Assembly: GCF_024706985.1 (NCBI RefSeq) | Contig: NZ_JAMCCX010000022.1 | Span: forward strand, 1-46,582 | Length of the DNA stretch: 46,582 bases | Source: Alicyclobacillus sp. SP_1 | Lineage (GTDB): Bacteria > Bacillota > Bacilli > Alicyclobacillales > Alicyclobacillaceae | Reading direction: 5' to 3' | Shown: one piece after another, positions 1 to 7,685 of the stretch | Position numbering within the stretch: the first letter of the stretch is position 1 | How the letters are laid out: the number at the start of each line of letters is the position of its first letter | Made by a program: the position numbers and the translations under genes | The notes under the pieces: generated by a model | What the model was told of the DNA's origin: nothing | The model's input: the letters and a program-made list of their open reading frames with translations, nothing else | Databases searched by the model: none

Positions 1-452
1 TTCCGATAGAATGCCCAACAACCGAATCCCGCCTCCAATCGTATCATGTTTTTCGGGCTACGTCCAGCGGAAATTTATTGCGTTGTAGTGCTAAATGGAT
101 TGCTTCAATCGCCATCGCTTCACCATCTTTCCTGTTCTACAAGAATATTAATACGTTTACATTTACCTCAACTACAATTTTGACCAATCCAACATAGTGG
201 ATGTATGTACATGCTACTCAAATTCCTTCCATAGTTCAATAGAGTTCTTCATATGAACGACTTCGTCAAGGTATGGAAGTTTTCAAACGCCGTCCCCCGT
301 GGTACAACAAGCCTTGTCACGCCCGAGGAGTCAGTTTGCACCCGTATTTCACGCCAACTTGACCACAAGTCGGAACTTCACCTAAGCCACCCAAGTAGAT
401 TAGGCTGGCTTTGCGCAAATATTGAAGACCGGTCTTCCCAAAGGACAACAGA
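1..452. other. AT-richer left-end region without a convincing gene
   Basis: About 450 bases precede the first recognisable gene. The first 260 or so are visibly more AT-rich than the rest of the window. No complete coding frame with a good ribosome binding site is visible on either strand. A minus-strand frame that looks protein-like but is broken by stops is listed separately. The right part must hold the promoter of the sigma-factor gene at 453. A TTGACC hexamer near 359 is the only -35-like match and has no good -10 partner, so no promoter is called. Confidence 0.4.
44..187 (-). pseudogene. possible decayed coding remnant, interrupted by an in-frame TAG
   Basis: Reading the minus strand from a TTG at 187, the frame gives a beta-rich stretch (about VKIVVEVNVNVLIFL), then a TAG at 137-139. 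It then continues as an ordinary-looking segment (about NRKDGEAMAIEAIHLALQRN) to TGA at 44-46. The amino-acid pattern on both sides of the stop looks protein-like, which is why it is recorded. There is no clear ribosome binding site and I do not recognise a family. It could equally be chance. Confidence 0.18.
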
Positions 453-1034
453 ATGGAAGCACACCCGCACTTGATGCACTGGATGCACACATGGAAACAA
501 GGCGACGAGGCCAGTGCAACGCGCCTCATCGAGCAGTTTCAGCCGCTCCTGCGCAATGTTGCCGCGAAATATCATTCGCTCTCTTATGAAGATGCGTATC
601 AGGAAGCTTGCTTAGCCCTGCTCGAAGCGGCGAAGCGTTTTGATGAGACCCAGGGCACGCCAATACTCTGGTATTTACAGCGCATGGTTCACGCGAGTGT
701 GCATACCGCCATGCGGCGCATCTGGACACACCAGCGCCGGATGGTCTACGTACAGAATCGAGACGAAGACACGGAAACGGACAGTTGGGAGGAACTACCG
801 GACGAATCGTCCGCTGTGGCAACTGCACAATGGGAGGACGCATTCGTGCTGCAGCACTGGATGAAGCGTGCCAAGCTGAGCCCCAACGAGACCCTCGCTG
901 TGTCCGCCCGGCTCAAAGGATGGTCCTTGTCCGATCTCGCTGCGAAACATGGGGTTTCTTCCGAGACAGCGAAAACTTGGAATAAGCGGGCCGTGCGGAA
1001 ATTGCGACAACAATGGGAGCGTGAGCGGGATTGA
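453..1034 (+). CDS. sigma-70 family RNA polymerase sigma factor
   Basis: A 193-residue protein with the two-domain layout of a short alternative sigma factor. A region-2-like helical segment lies at about residues 15-90 (YEDAYQEACLALLEAAKRFD is typical of regions 2.1-2.2, followed by a basic, aromatic 2.3-2.4-like stretch). An acidic linker follows at about 100-130, then a region-4 helix-turn-helix at about 140-188 (LSDLAAKHGVSSETAKTWNK). It should direct RNA polymerase to a special promoter set. The ATG at 453 has AAGGA seven bases upstream. It is one of only three convincing plus-strand genes here and converges on pgsA. No neighbouring anti-sigma factor is visible, so its regulation is unknown. 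A phage- or competence-type sigma-like regulator is an alternative. Confidence 0.8.
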   Translation: MEAHPHLMHWMHTWKQGDEASATRLIEQFQPLLRNVAAKYHSLSYEDAYQEACLALLEAAKRFDETQGTPILWYLQRMVHASVHTAMRRIWTHQRRMVYVQNRDEDTETDSWEELPDESSAVATAQWEDAFVLQHWMKRAKLSPNETLAVSARLKGWSLSDLAAKHGVSSETAKTWNKRAVRKLRQQWERERD

Positions 1035-1035
1035 T

Positions 1036-1058
1036 GCCTGAAAGCGGGCTTTTCAGGC
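1036..1058 (+). terminator. hairpin just after the sigma-factor gene
   Basis: An 8-bp stem (GCCTGAAA / TTTCAGGC) with a 7-base loop begins one base after the stop codon of the sigma-factor gene. The downstream T content is low, so it may terminate weakly or only protect the 3' end. Confidence 0.45.
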
Positions 1059-1380
1059 CTTTGCGAGGCGTTCCATGGGGAGAAAGGTGCGTTATGATGC
1101 TTGGCCAATCTGCCGATTTGTTCCTGAGTGGGAGGCGAGCAGAGACGGACATACTAGCGCTACCGTCTGACAGAGAGCTCATTGGACGAACTCGTTGGGT
1201 GGAGACAAAACTCCGCCGAGACAAAGGCTCTACTCAGACTTCGCATAGATACGGAGCGCGATGCACCGCGGCAGTAGCGGCGGGACGCTGCAGACTGTTC
1301 CGGTCTGAAGGGTTGTCCCGGTCGGTTCTCTGATGGTGGTCGCGCTCCGTCCGGCCATGCCGGGCCGAGTAGACCATGCG
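1059..1380. other. intergenic region between convergent sigma-factor and pgsA genes
   Basis: About 320 bases between two convergent genes. Besides the hairpin at 1036-1058, a short GC hairpin (CCGGC-CAT-GCCGG, near 1352-1364) could contribute to termination of pgsA. A plus-strand frame starting at 1094 has a passable ribosome binding site but an Arg-rich, family-less product and is not called as a gene. Confidence 0.4.
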
Positions 1381-1938
1381 TTACAGAAGGCGCCGACGAA
1401 CTGTAATAATTTCCATGCTCGCGGTGTAGAGAAAGAACGCAATGTACGAGAGGACCACTGTAAACCAGAGCAGCGTCTGCGTTACGGCGTGATTCGGCCA
1501 ATCGAGAATGACCGAACAAATCGCCGTATAGTAGAAAACGGTCGTCACTTTTCCCCATACGTTGGCTTTCGGGACAGCGCGCTTGCCTTGGAAATAGAAA
1601 AATGCGGCTCCGACAATCATGAGGGCGTCTCGGAACAACAATAAGCCGGCCACCAGCCACGGCACTCGTCCGGATTGAATCAGAGAAAACAAGACCGCGA
1701 CCATCATGAGCTTGTCTGCCAGCGGATCGAGCAATTGACCGACTTGCGTCTGCCACGAAAACCTCCGTGCTAAATAGCCATCGAGGATATCCGTCAGTCC
1801 TGCAACGAGCAGGACGAGCAGGGCGACTACTTTGTGCGTGCTGGTCGTCGCGTAGAACGACCAGAGATAAATTGGAATAAGGACAAGGCGAAACAAAGTC
1901 AGGATATTTGGGAGATTCAATGGTTTGCCCCCTAGCAT
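1381..1938 (-). CDS. pgsA: CDP-diacylglycerol--glycerol-3-phosphate 3-phosphatidyltransferase
   Basis: Makes phosphatidylglycerol phosphate from CDP-diacylglycerol and glycerol-3-phosphate, the committed step to phosphatidylglycerol and cardiolipin, in the cytoplasmic membrane. The full CDP-alcohol phosphotransferase signature D-G-x2-A-R-x8-G-x3-D-x3-D is present (from DGYLARR to DPLADK), with several hydrophobic membrane segments around it. The upstream GTG/ATG options would add residues not typical of PgsA. The ATG at 1938 gives a product opening MLGGKPLNLPN, matching the usual NLPN start, with GGGAG upstream though spaced 12 bases. Length is then 185 residues, normal for the family. It lies downstream of flhP on the same strand and converges with the sigma-factor gene. 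Confidence 0.9.
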   Translation of the reverse strand: MLGGKPLNLPNILTLFRLVLIPIYLWSFYATTSTHKVVALLVLLVAGLTDILDGYLARRFSWQTQVGQLLDPLADKLMMVAVLFSLIQSGRVPWLVAGLLLFRDALMIVGAAFFYFQGKRAVPKANVWGKVTTVFYYTAICSVILDWPNHAVTQTLLWFTVVLSYIAFFLYTASMEIITVRRRLL

Positions 1939-2061
1939 TGGAACTTGTCGCTCCCGTTGGACAAGCTCAGAAACATTATACAGATGCATCTACTGGGAGG
2001 CAAAAGTGCAACAAGGCGCGCGGAGTAAATGCAATGTGGCAGTCCGTGATGGCGTCAGGGC

Positions 2062-2856
2062 TTACAGAATATTATTCGCAATTCCCATCATTTGATTGGA
2101 AATCTTCAGGCTCTCGGTGTTCAAATTGTACATTTGCTGTGCCTCAACCAAATTGGCCAAATCGTCAGTCGCGTTGACGTTGCTCTCATTGAGAAATCCC
2201 TGATGCACCGAATACTGCCCAGCCGGTATAGCCTTCCACCCTGGTGCAACGGCATAGTTCGTGCCGCTCACCGCAATCAGGCTCTGACTTGGCACGGGTA
2301 CGTCAACCACTTGCAACGTTGGGCCAGCAACGGCCGCACTGCCACTTTGGTCACCAAAGGTAATTTGCCCATCTTGAGCAATGGTCATGCTCGTTGGTTT
2401 TGAAGGAGCTAGAATGGGCTGGTTTTTCGTGTCCAAGACGAGGTCTCCGTTTGGCGTGGCTAAAGCAAAAGAGCCGTTTGCCTGCCGACTCCACTGAAAA
2501 CTCCCCGCCTTTGTCAAAAGCGTCTCTCCACTCGGCGTGCGAACTGTGAAAAAGCCATTGCCTTCGATGGCTGCATCGGTCGAAACACCCGTGGATTTCA
2601 TCGACATTTGTGAAAAGTTGCTTTCTAGGCCTGTGGCATAGACGCCAGAAGGTGCCCACCAACCGGGCAACGTGTATCGTCCCGCGAGCGCTGGCGCCGT
2701 CGCTTGACCGCTCATCTGGCGGGTGAGCGCGTCCGCGAATGAATTCCCTTCACTAGCAAAGCCTGTCGTATTCATGTTGGACAGATTTCCGGCAATCGTG
2801 TCGAGCCAAGTGGAGGAAGCGTTCAACCCCGACAGGCCAGCCCACAGTGACTGCAT
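2062..2856 (-). CDS. flhP: flagellar hook-basal body protein, FlhP-like (FlgF/FlgG family)
   Basis: A 264-residue rod/hook-family protein. The N-terminus (MQSLWAGLSGLNASSTWLD) and C-terminus (LVEAQQMYNLNTESLKISNQ) carry the paired amphipathic helices that form coiled coils in axial flagellar proteins. The middle has the beta-rich FlgG-type domain with GNGFFTVRTPSGETLLTKAG. An AAGGGTGA ribosome binding site precedes the ATG. Position after mbl and flhO matches the mbl-flhO-flhP order of B. subtilis, where FlhO and FlhP are distal-rod proteins. No other flagellar gene is in the window, so motility cannot be concluded from here. Confidence 0.85.
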   Translation of the reverse strand: MQSLWAGLSGLNASSTWLDTIAGNLSNMNTTGFASEGNSFADALTRQMSGQATAPALAGRYTLPGWWAPSGVYATGLESNFSQMSMKSTGVSTDAAIEGNGFFTVRTPSGETLLTKAGSFQWSRQANGSFALATPNGDLVLDTKNQPILAPSKPTSMTIAQDGQITFGDQSGSAAVAGPTLQVVDVPVPSQSLIAVSGTNYAVAPGWKAIPAGQYSVHQGFLNESNVNATDDLANLVEAQQMYNLNTESLKISNQMMGIANNIL

Positions 2857-2982
2857 GCCAATTCACCCTTTCGCGCTATCTCAAATATGCCGAGAGAACA
2901 TGAAGAAAACCATCAAGAACGATGAGCGCACTCGCTCTCCCGTCCGTCAGCGAATACGCCGTTCAGTACTGAGTGCTTTGCC

Positions 2983-4188
2983 TCACACCTTGCCCACGTC
3001 TTGTACCGCCAAACCGAGTGTGGTGTTGATTTGCTGTAACATCAACTCATTCGCTTGGTACTGATTGACGACTTGGAGCATCTGCGCCATCATCTGCGTG
3101 GCATTGACGTTACTCTCCTCCAAATATCCTGGTTTCAGCGTACCCGTCCCTGCCGAGAGCTTCGGCAACACGACCGTCGGATTGAAGGAATTATCCACTT
3201 GATACTCGGTCGCACCAAGCGGTGTGACTTGTGTCACATCGACATTAACAGTGCCTAGGCGCGCACCAGCAATGGGCTGCCCATTAGCTCCCAACACCCG
3301 ATAAGACGGCTGCCCGGCTGAATCGTACACGGGGCCCCCATCTGGCGCAAAGAGTGCCGTCCCCGTATAGTTCGCGTTGATGACAATCCTACCGCCTGGA
3401 AGGACTTGTCCATTCGCACCCACTGGCAAAAGAGCATGACCTGCTGCGTCGACTAACTCATGATTCTGTGCCACGCTGAAATGCCCATCTTGCGTCAATG
3501 CAATACCGTGCGGTCCCTGATTGGACTGGTACGCCACGGCGTAGAACGAATGCGGCCCCATATCCGCATTCGTGCCAATGCGAAGAGACCAAGCCGCCGC
3601 AGACACATCGGACGGGTTGGCCATCACTTGTCCTTTGGCATTCTCAAAAAGATAGGATGGATTGCCTTTGGCATCATAATCCGGTCGGCCATCGGCGCCA
3701 TACAGAGCCTGACCTTGATAACTCGGATTTTTCACCGCATACCAACCGGGCACAGCTTGACCGCTGCTGTTGACAACCGCCAGCGGGCGCCCATTGATTT
3801 CGAGGCGACGATTGGCTCCGACTGTCACTTGTCCCAACTCGGAGACCGTGCCTCCTCCGGCACCAGCAGCGACGGCCCCATACGTGCCGATAGGCGTGTT
3901 ATCGTCAATCGCAACATCCAGATTGCGATTGGTCTTTTTCAACTGGCCCTCAAGCCAGAGGGGAACACCTTCTTGGAAAACCACTCCGGTGCCCATCTTC
4001 CCGATGGACTGGCCCATCAGCTGGCCGTTACTAGCCTCGTACAGAGACTGCACAGGGTACTCGGAGGCAGCCCCCAGCGTCTCCTTGAATCCTGGCGTTT
4101 CCAAGTTAGCGAGGTTGTTGGCCAGTGCTTGCTGCATTCGCTCGTCCACGACCATGCTGGACGCAGCGGTTGTCAATCCACGAATCAA
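2983..4188 (-). CDS. flhO: flagellar hook-basal body protein, FlhO-like, with a duplicated internal module
   Basis: Axial flagellar protein related to FlgG/FlhO. The N-terminal helix has the family signature (ANNLANLETPGFKE) and the C-terminus the matching ESNVNATQMMAQML and YQANELMLQQ segments. The TTG at 4188 is chosen because GGGAGG lies eight bases upstream; an ATG further out (4227) has no such site. That gives 401 residues, well above the roughly 270 of B. subtilis FlhO. The excess is central: residues about 147-189 and 264-306 are two gapless 43-residue copies, about 47 percent identical by hand count, sharing N-x2-Y-x-G-x-A-L, D-G-x-P-x-Y-D and G-x-P-S-Y. It is separated from mbl by a terminator-like hairpin and precedes flhP by 126 bases. 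Confidence 0.85.
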   Translation of the reverse strand: MIRGLTTAASSMVVDERMQQALANNLANLETPGFKETLGAASEYPVQSLYEASNGQLMGQSIGKMGTGVVFQEGVPLWLEGQLKKTNRNLDVAIDDNTPIGTYGAVAAGAGGGTVSELGQVTVGANRRLEINGRPLAVVNSSGQAVPGWYAVKNPSYQGQALYGADGRPDYDAKGNPSYLFENAKGQVMANPSDVSAAAWSLRIGTNADMGPHSFYAVAYQSNQGPHGIALTQDGHFSVAQNHELVDAAGHALLPVGANGQVLPGGRIVINANYTGTALFAPDGGPVYDSAGQPSYRVLGANGQPIAGARLGTVNVDVTQVTPLGATEYQVDNSFNPTVVLPKLSAGTGTLKPGYLEESNVNATQMMAQMLQVVNQYQANELMLQQINTTLGLAVQDVGKV

Positions 4189-4231
4189 CGTGCATTCCTC
4201 CCAGGAAAACAAAAACTCACCGCACACCCTG

Positions 4232-4260
4232 AAAAGAAGGACGAGACCGCCCGAAGGCGG
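4232..4260 (-). terminator. terminator-like hairpin between mbl and flhO
   Basis: On the minus strand, CCGCC-TTCG-GGCGG (4260-4247) forms a short stem with a stable UUCG tetraloop. It is followed by a pyrimidine-rich CCTTCTTTTC tract at 4241-4232. It lies directly after the mbl stop codon and may partly uncouple mbl from flhOP. Confidence 0.45.
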
Positions 4261-4266
4261 CAGACC

Positions 4267-5295
4267 TTAACGCCTTCCTGCCACTTTCCCACCGTTGCGC
4301 AAGGCTTTTGTCCGCAAAGCATCGCGCATCTCCAAGAATTTCCCTGTACCAATGACGACGCATTGCATAGGGTCTTCCGCAATGTGGACGGGCACTTGAA
4401 GCTCATCGACCATCAGCTTGTCTAAGCCTGCAATGAGCGCTCCGCCTCCCGTCAACATGACGCCTTTATCAAAAATATCGGCTGCCAACTCTGGTGGAGT
4501 GCGCTCCAAAACGGATTTCGTCGCGCTAATAATGGCAGCCACCGTGTCTGCCAACGCTTCGCGCATCTGTCCGGCTTTGACTTCAATCGTCTTCGGCAAG
4601 CCCGTCATCATGTCACGCCCGCGGACTTCCCTCGACTTGTCATCATGGCCGGGGTAGACCGTGGCCAGTTCTTTCTTCAACTCTTCCGCCGTGCGCTCAC
4701 CAATCATCAGGTTGTATTCCCGCCGAATAAACTTCACAATCGCTTCGTCGAACTTGTCCCCCGCGACGCGAAGAGAAGAGGACGTCACCACGTCCCCTAG
4801 CGACAGGACCGCAATGTCTGTGGTCCCACCACCAATATCCACAACCAAACTGCCACTCGGCTCGAAGATATTGAGTCCAGCCCCAATAGCTGCGGCCTTT
4901 GGCTCTTCAATTAAATCAACCTGCTTGACTCCACAAGCCTCTGCGGCTTCTCGAACCGCTTTCTGCTCCACCGACGTAATACCAGCAGGTACACATATCA
5001 TCAAACGCGGACGCAACATAGAACTCTTTCCAATCGTCTTGCGCAAAAAATGGCGAAGCATGATTTCCGTCACATCAAAGTCCGCGATGACACCTTCACG
5101 CAATGGACGAATTGCCACAATATTGCCGGGTGTGCGACCCAACATCTGGCGAGCTTCCTCGCCGACTGCAACGACTTGTTTGGTCACTTGGTCGATAGCC
5201 ACGACACTAGGCTCATTGAGCACAATGCCCTGCCCGCGCACGTGAACCAAGACATTGGCCGTACCCAAATCTACCCCAATTTCCTTAGATAACAT
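4267..5295 (-). CDS. mbl: MreB-like actin homologue Mbl, rod-shape determining protein
   Basis: Bacterial actin that polymerises under the membrane and guides lateral cell-wall synthesis. The N-terminal phosphate-1 loop is clear (IGVDLGTANVLV), as are the second phosphate motif (VVDIGGGTTDIAVLSLG), the EEPKAAAIGAG region and the adenosine motif (LTGGGALIAGLD). The ATG at 5295 gives the usual short N-terminus (MLSKEIGVDLG, 342 residues) and has GGAGG upstream. A 19-residue longer frame is not supported. The spoIIID-mbl-flhO order identifies it as Mbl rather than MreB. The roughly 225-base upstream gap contains a 24-bp dyad. Confidence 0.93.
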   Translation of the reverse strand: MLSKEIGVDLGTANVLVHVRGQGIVLNEPSVVAIDQVTKQVVAVGEEARQMLGRTPGNIVAIRPLREGVIADFDVTEIMLRHFLRKTIGKSSMLRPRLMICVPAGITSVEQKAVREAAEACGVKQVDLIEEPKAAAIGAGLNIFEPSGSLVVDIGGGTTDIAVLSLGDVVTSSSLRVAGDKFDEAIVKFIRREYNLMIGERTAEELKKELATVYPGHDDKSREVRGRDMMTGLPKTIEVKAGQMREALADTVAAIISATKSVLERTPPELAADIFDKGVMLTGGGALIAGLDKLMVDELQVPVHIAEDPMQCVVIGTGKFLEMRDALRTKALRNGGKVAGRR

Positions 5296-5456
5296 CTGTA
5301 GCAAGTCCTCCCTGGTCAATGATGCCTGCTGTCGCAAATGCCGAATACTCACCTATGTCGATGGGTGAAGCCACGGTCATCCAGAGTGTGGAATAGGCCG
5401 ATGACCTGCATGGCGACGCTCGGTACGTTATTGGCGAATGCGAACCGCACCCGTAG

Positions 5457-5480
5457 CGTATGCATGACATATGACATACG
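5457..5480. repeat. 24-bp dyad with tandem TGACATA repeats upstream of mbl
   Basis: CGTATG (5457-5462) and CATACG (5475-5480) are inverted around a CATATG core, and the plus strand also shows two adjacent TGACATA heptamers. On the minus strand a TGGACA hexamer lies just upstream, so this could be an operator overlapping the mbl promoter. No -10 of good quality is visible. Confidence 0.3.
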
Positions 5481-5522
5481 TTGTCCAGGTTTACTTTCTA
5501 CAATCCACTACAAAACTCCTGT

Positions 5523-5810
5523 TCATTCGGCATAAACTTTTTCTGTCTCGAATTCTTCCTCCTCGTCTTTGTGATATTTGAGTTTCGTGGCCTCCCCCCC
5601 GCGCAGGTGCCGAATCGATTTGTGATATTCCAAGATTTCCTTCACTCGATTTGCGAGCTCTGGATTGATTTCCGGCAAGCGCTCCGTCAGGTCTTTGTGG
5701 ACAGTGCTTTTCGATACCCCAAATTCGCGTGCAATGGTGCGCACCGTGTTCCTCGTTTCAACGATGTATTCCCCAATTTTGATGGTGCGCTCCTTGATGT
5801 AGTCATGCAC
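5523..5810 (-). CDS. spoIIID: stage III sporulation transcriptional regulator SpoIIID
   Basis: DNA-binding regulator of the mother-cell programme that modulates SigE- and SigK-dependent genes. The conserved core is nearly complete: HDYIKERTIKIGEYI, then a helix-turn-helix (TIAREFGVSKSTVHKDL, residues about 25-41), then YHKSIRHLRGGEATKLKY, which contains the basic C-terminal DNA-contacting part. The GTG at 5810 has GGGGAGG eight bases upstream and gives 95 residues starting in register with the family. The longer frame upstream runs through the promoter and is not coding. The C-terminal tail is unusually acidic (DEEEEFETE). mbl lies downstream as in B. subtilis, with no terminator seen between them. 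Confidence 0.95.
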   Translation of the reverse strand: MHDYIKERTIKIGEYIVETRNTVRTIAREFGVSKSTVHKDLTERLPEINPELANRVKEILEYHKSIRHLRGGEATKLKYHKDEEEEFETEKVYAE

Positions 5811-5864
5811 TCCCCTCGCCTCCCCGATCCCCGTTGTCAACTGGTTTGGTGCCTGGTCTGATAC

Positions 5865-5892
5865 ACTATATGAGACGATGTACACCGTATTC
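5865..5892 (-). promoter_or_regulatory. candidate SigE promoter of spoIIID
   Basis: Minus-strand GAATACG, 13-base spacer, CATATAGT (5872-5865) matches the SigE consensus (KMATATT / CATACAMT) at about 5 of 7 and 6 of 8 positions. It lies roughly 55 bases before the GTG. SigE control of spoIIID is established in B. subtilis; the assignment here is pattern matching. Confidence 0.42.
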
Positions 5893-6050
5893 CTGGGGAT
5901 GCGCCATCCAGGCGAATTAGCTCTTCCTACTTCCTGCAATCTCCGAATCTCGCTGTCCTACGCGCCGGGAAATAATCTGGGAAACTTTCAGCCTATTGGA
6001 CATCCTGCAGGGGGCCATCTCGCCCTGAGAGCGCGCGCAGACACCCGCAC

Positions 6051-6087
6051 AAAGCAAATAGAGAGAGTCACCTTCCGGTGCTCTCTC
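6051..6087 (-). terminator. intrinsic terminator of the unknown membrane-protein gene
   Basis: On the minus strand GAGAGAG-CACC, loop GGAA, GGTG-A-CTCTCTC forms an 11-bp stem with one bulged A (6087-6061). It is followed by the T-rich tract TATTTGCTTT. It lies about 90 bases past the stop codon of the gene at 6175-7326 and insulates spoIIID. Just upstream at 6108-6135 are two 13-base direct repeats (GTTNTTTATCGTC, 15-base period) of unknown meaning. Confidence 0.65.
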
Positions 6088-6174
6088 CGTCATGTCCTTC
6101 TCTATAAGTTATTTATCGTCACGTTCTTTATCGTCCAGTTTTCGGTGGTCGACGGTCCGCTCGCGGAAAACGGC

Positions 6175-7326
6175 TCAGGCTTGCTGATGAGATAGACGAG
6201 ACACGCGTTGACGGCGACGAGACTTTCCAAATTCGACAAAACTCAGCATGAACAAGGCGACGAGCGGCGCAAGGTTGACGTCTGTGCCAAGTCCTCCGAG
6301 CACGCCAAAATCTTGACCCATCCACCACGCGAAAAACAGGAACACAAGTGAGACCACGACCGCTACGTGGCGAGTACGCTGGAAGTAGAGGAGCACGGCA
6401 ACGGCCAACATGAGCGCACTGGCGATGGCGTTGACGAGGACTGGGTGAGCCGTGACAACGCTCATAAAGCTGTCGATCCCGCTGGCAACCCAGTGCGGCT
6501 GTGACATCTGCAACTCGGACGTGAGGGCAGAGCGCCATTCGGCGGCAGACCAATACCCGTTGACCGGCGCAATCTGCCACAGAACGCCTAAGACCCACAA
6601 GCTGATGAGCATCCACAGGCCGATGGTGCGAATGTACCCCTCAATCCACCACCGCTTCGGCAACATGAGGAGGACGGCCGCGAGCACGTACATCAGCACT
6701 CCTCCAGGCGTACCCTGCATAATAAAGGACGCGCCATTGGCAAATGTGTTGCCGAAACCTTCGCCAAACGCCCAGACGAGGGTTCCCCAGATGATGGAGG
6801 CGCCAAGCGCAGTCGGGCCAATCCAGGGGTTCTTGCGGTAGACGAGCAGCAATGCTCCGATAAACAATTGAATGGTGAGGCTGTCGATGTTGCACTTGAC
6901 AGGGTCTTTACTCCAAAATTCCATCAGCCCATGTTGCCACGACAACAGCGCAGGAATTTGAACATTGGCAGCAGACCCTAGTACACCTGAGACGAACGAA
7001 TGCGTGAACATCATCGGTTGCGCTTGGAGAATCCCTGCAAGCAGCCACAGACCACCGACACCATACCAGAGAATGTTGTACCCTATGGGCAACGACTGCT
7101 CAATTTGTTGCCGCCGCTCCGCGCGCAGGCGGCGTTTAGCGGCCGCCGGAGTCTCCGGCACGTCGCTGCCGATGGCTTCCTCGAGCTTGGCAGTATCGTC
7201 GTTATAAATTTGCATAGCAAGGCGGGCACCGTATCGAAAAATGAGTTCCGAAAAAATCCAGACAAGTCCAAAGACTATGAGGACATTAAACATAAAGTGA
7301 TAAGGCGAGATGGGCCCACTGGACAT
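6175..7326 (-). CDS. uncharacterised conserved multi-pass membrane protein
   Basis: A 383-residue protein with about nine or ten predicted membrane segments and a cytoplasmic-looking charged stretch near residues 40-75 (KRRLRAERRQQIEQ). The ATG at 7326 has a purine-rich GAGGGGGAAG site nine bases upstream; the 20-residue longer form lacks one. Recognisable landmarks are WAFGEGFGNTF, GASFIMQGTPGG and a C-terminal WWMGQDFGVLGGLGTD. The GEG-F-G plus G-x-P-G-G pattern recalls a family of hypothetical membrane proteins I associate with actinobacteria and some Firmicutes, but I know of no function. It lies between spoIIQ and spoIIID, a spot used by other genes in B. subtilis, and is flanked by its own terminators. 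That suggests an independent single-gene unit rather than a sporulation operon member. Confidence 0.75.
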   Translation of the reverse strand: MSSGPISPYHFMFNVLIVFGLVWIFSELIFRYGARLAMQIYNDDTAKLEEAIGSDVPETPAAAKRRLRAERRQQIEQSLPIGYNILWYGVGGLWLLAGILQAQPMMFTHSFVSGVLGSAANVQIPALLSWQHGLMEFWSKDPVKCNIDSLTIQLFIGALLLVYRKNPWIGPTALGASIIWGTLVWAFGEGFGNTFANGASFIMQGTPGGVLMYVLAAVLLMLPKRWWIEGYIRTIGLWMLISLWVLGVLWQIAPVNGYWSAAEWRSALTSELQMSQPHWVASGIDSFMSVVTAHPVLVNAIASALMLAVAVLLYFQRTRHVAVVVSLVFLFFAWWMGQDFGVLGGLGTDVNLAPLVALFMLSFVEFGKSRRRQRVSRLSHQQA

Positions 7327-7685
7327 CAAGTAAATCTTCCCCCTCTCCGTCGACCAAACGGCCTGCGATGGCTTTTCCACGCGCAACTACAAGCGCAACG
7401 AGCCGTTTTGACATCTTGCGCCTAGTATACCTGCTCAGAGCAAAACTCCACCGCCAAGGACCACAACATCTGTGGATAAATGGTGAAAAAAGCACGGATT
7501 CCGCCTCATTTCGGAAGAAATGGGGAGCGGATTTCCGCGCCATCTGGGTGTCTCAGCAGTTCTTGCCGAAACTGGCCGTCCATCGACGGAGCCCTCTGGT
7601 GACACAGTGCGTCGGCGTCTGCCGACACACGTCGGTTCTTTCTAAACCTTGATAGTCTTCCGGCTGACAATGACAGTCTTGCAAC
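7327..7685. other. intergenic region between spoIIQ and the unknown membrane-protein gene
   Basis: About 360 bases. From the spoIIQ end it holds a GTCGGC-GTCT-GCCGAC hairpin (7611-7626), a terminator (7486-7536) and a TATACT -10-like hexamer on the minus strand at 7429-7424. The last lies about 100 bases before the membrane-protein start and lacks a good -35. A minus-strand frame of 85 codons crosses this region and overlaps the downstream gene; it is treated as spurious. Confidence 0.45.
7486..7536 (-). terminator. intrinsic terminator of spoIIQ
   Basis: On the minus strand an imperfect stem (GGAAATCCGC ... CATTTC-TTCC-GAAATG ... GCGGAATCC, 7536-7496) is followed after four bases by six T residues (7491-7486). 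It separates spoIIQ from the membrane-protein gene. Confidence 0.58.

Noticed and set aside
1094-1333. 79-codon plus-strand frame after the sigma-factor gene
   Set aside because: There is a passable AAAGGTG site, but the product is Arg-rich without structure or family, and it reads into the region facing the pgsA terminus.
3460-4425. 321-codon plus-strand open frame
   Set aside because: Antisense to flhO and the end of mbl, His/Arg-rich product without family features.
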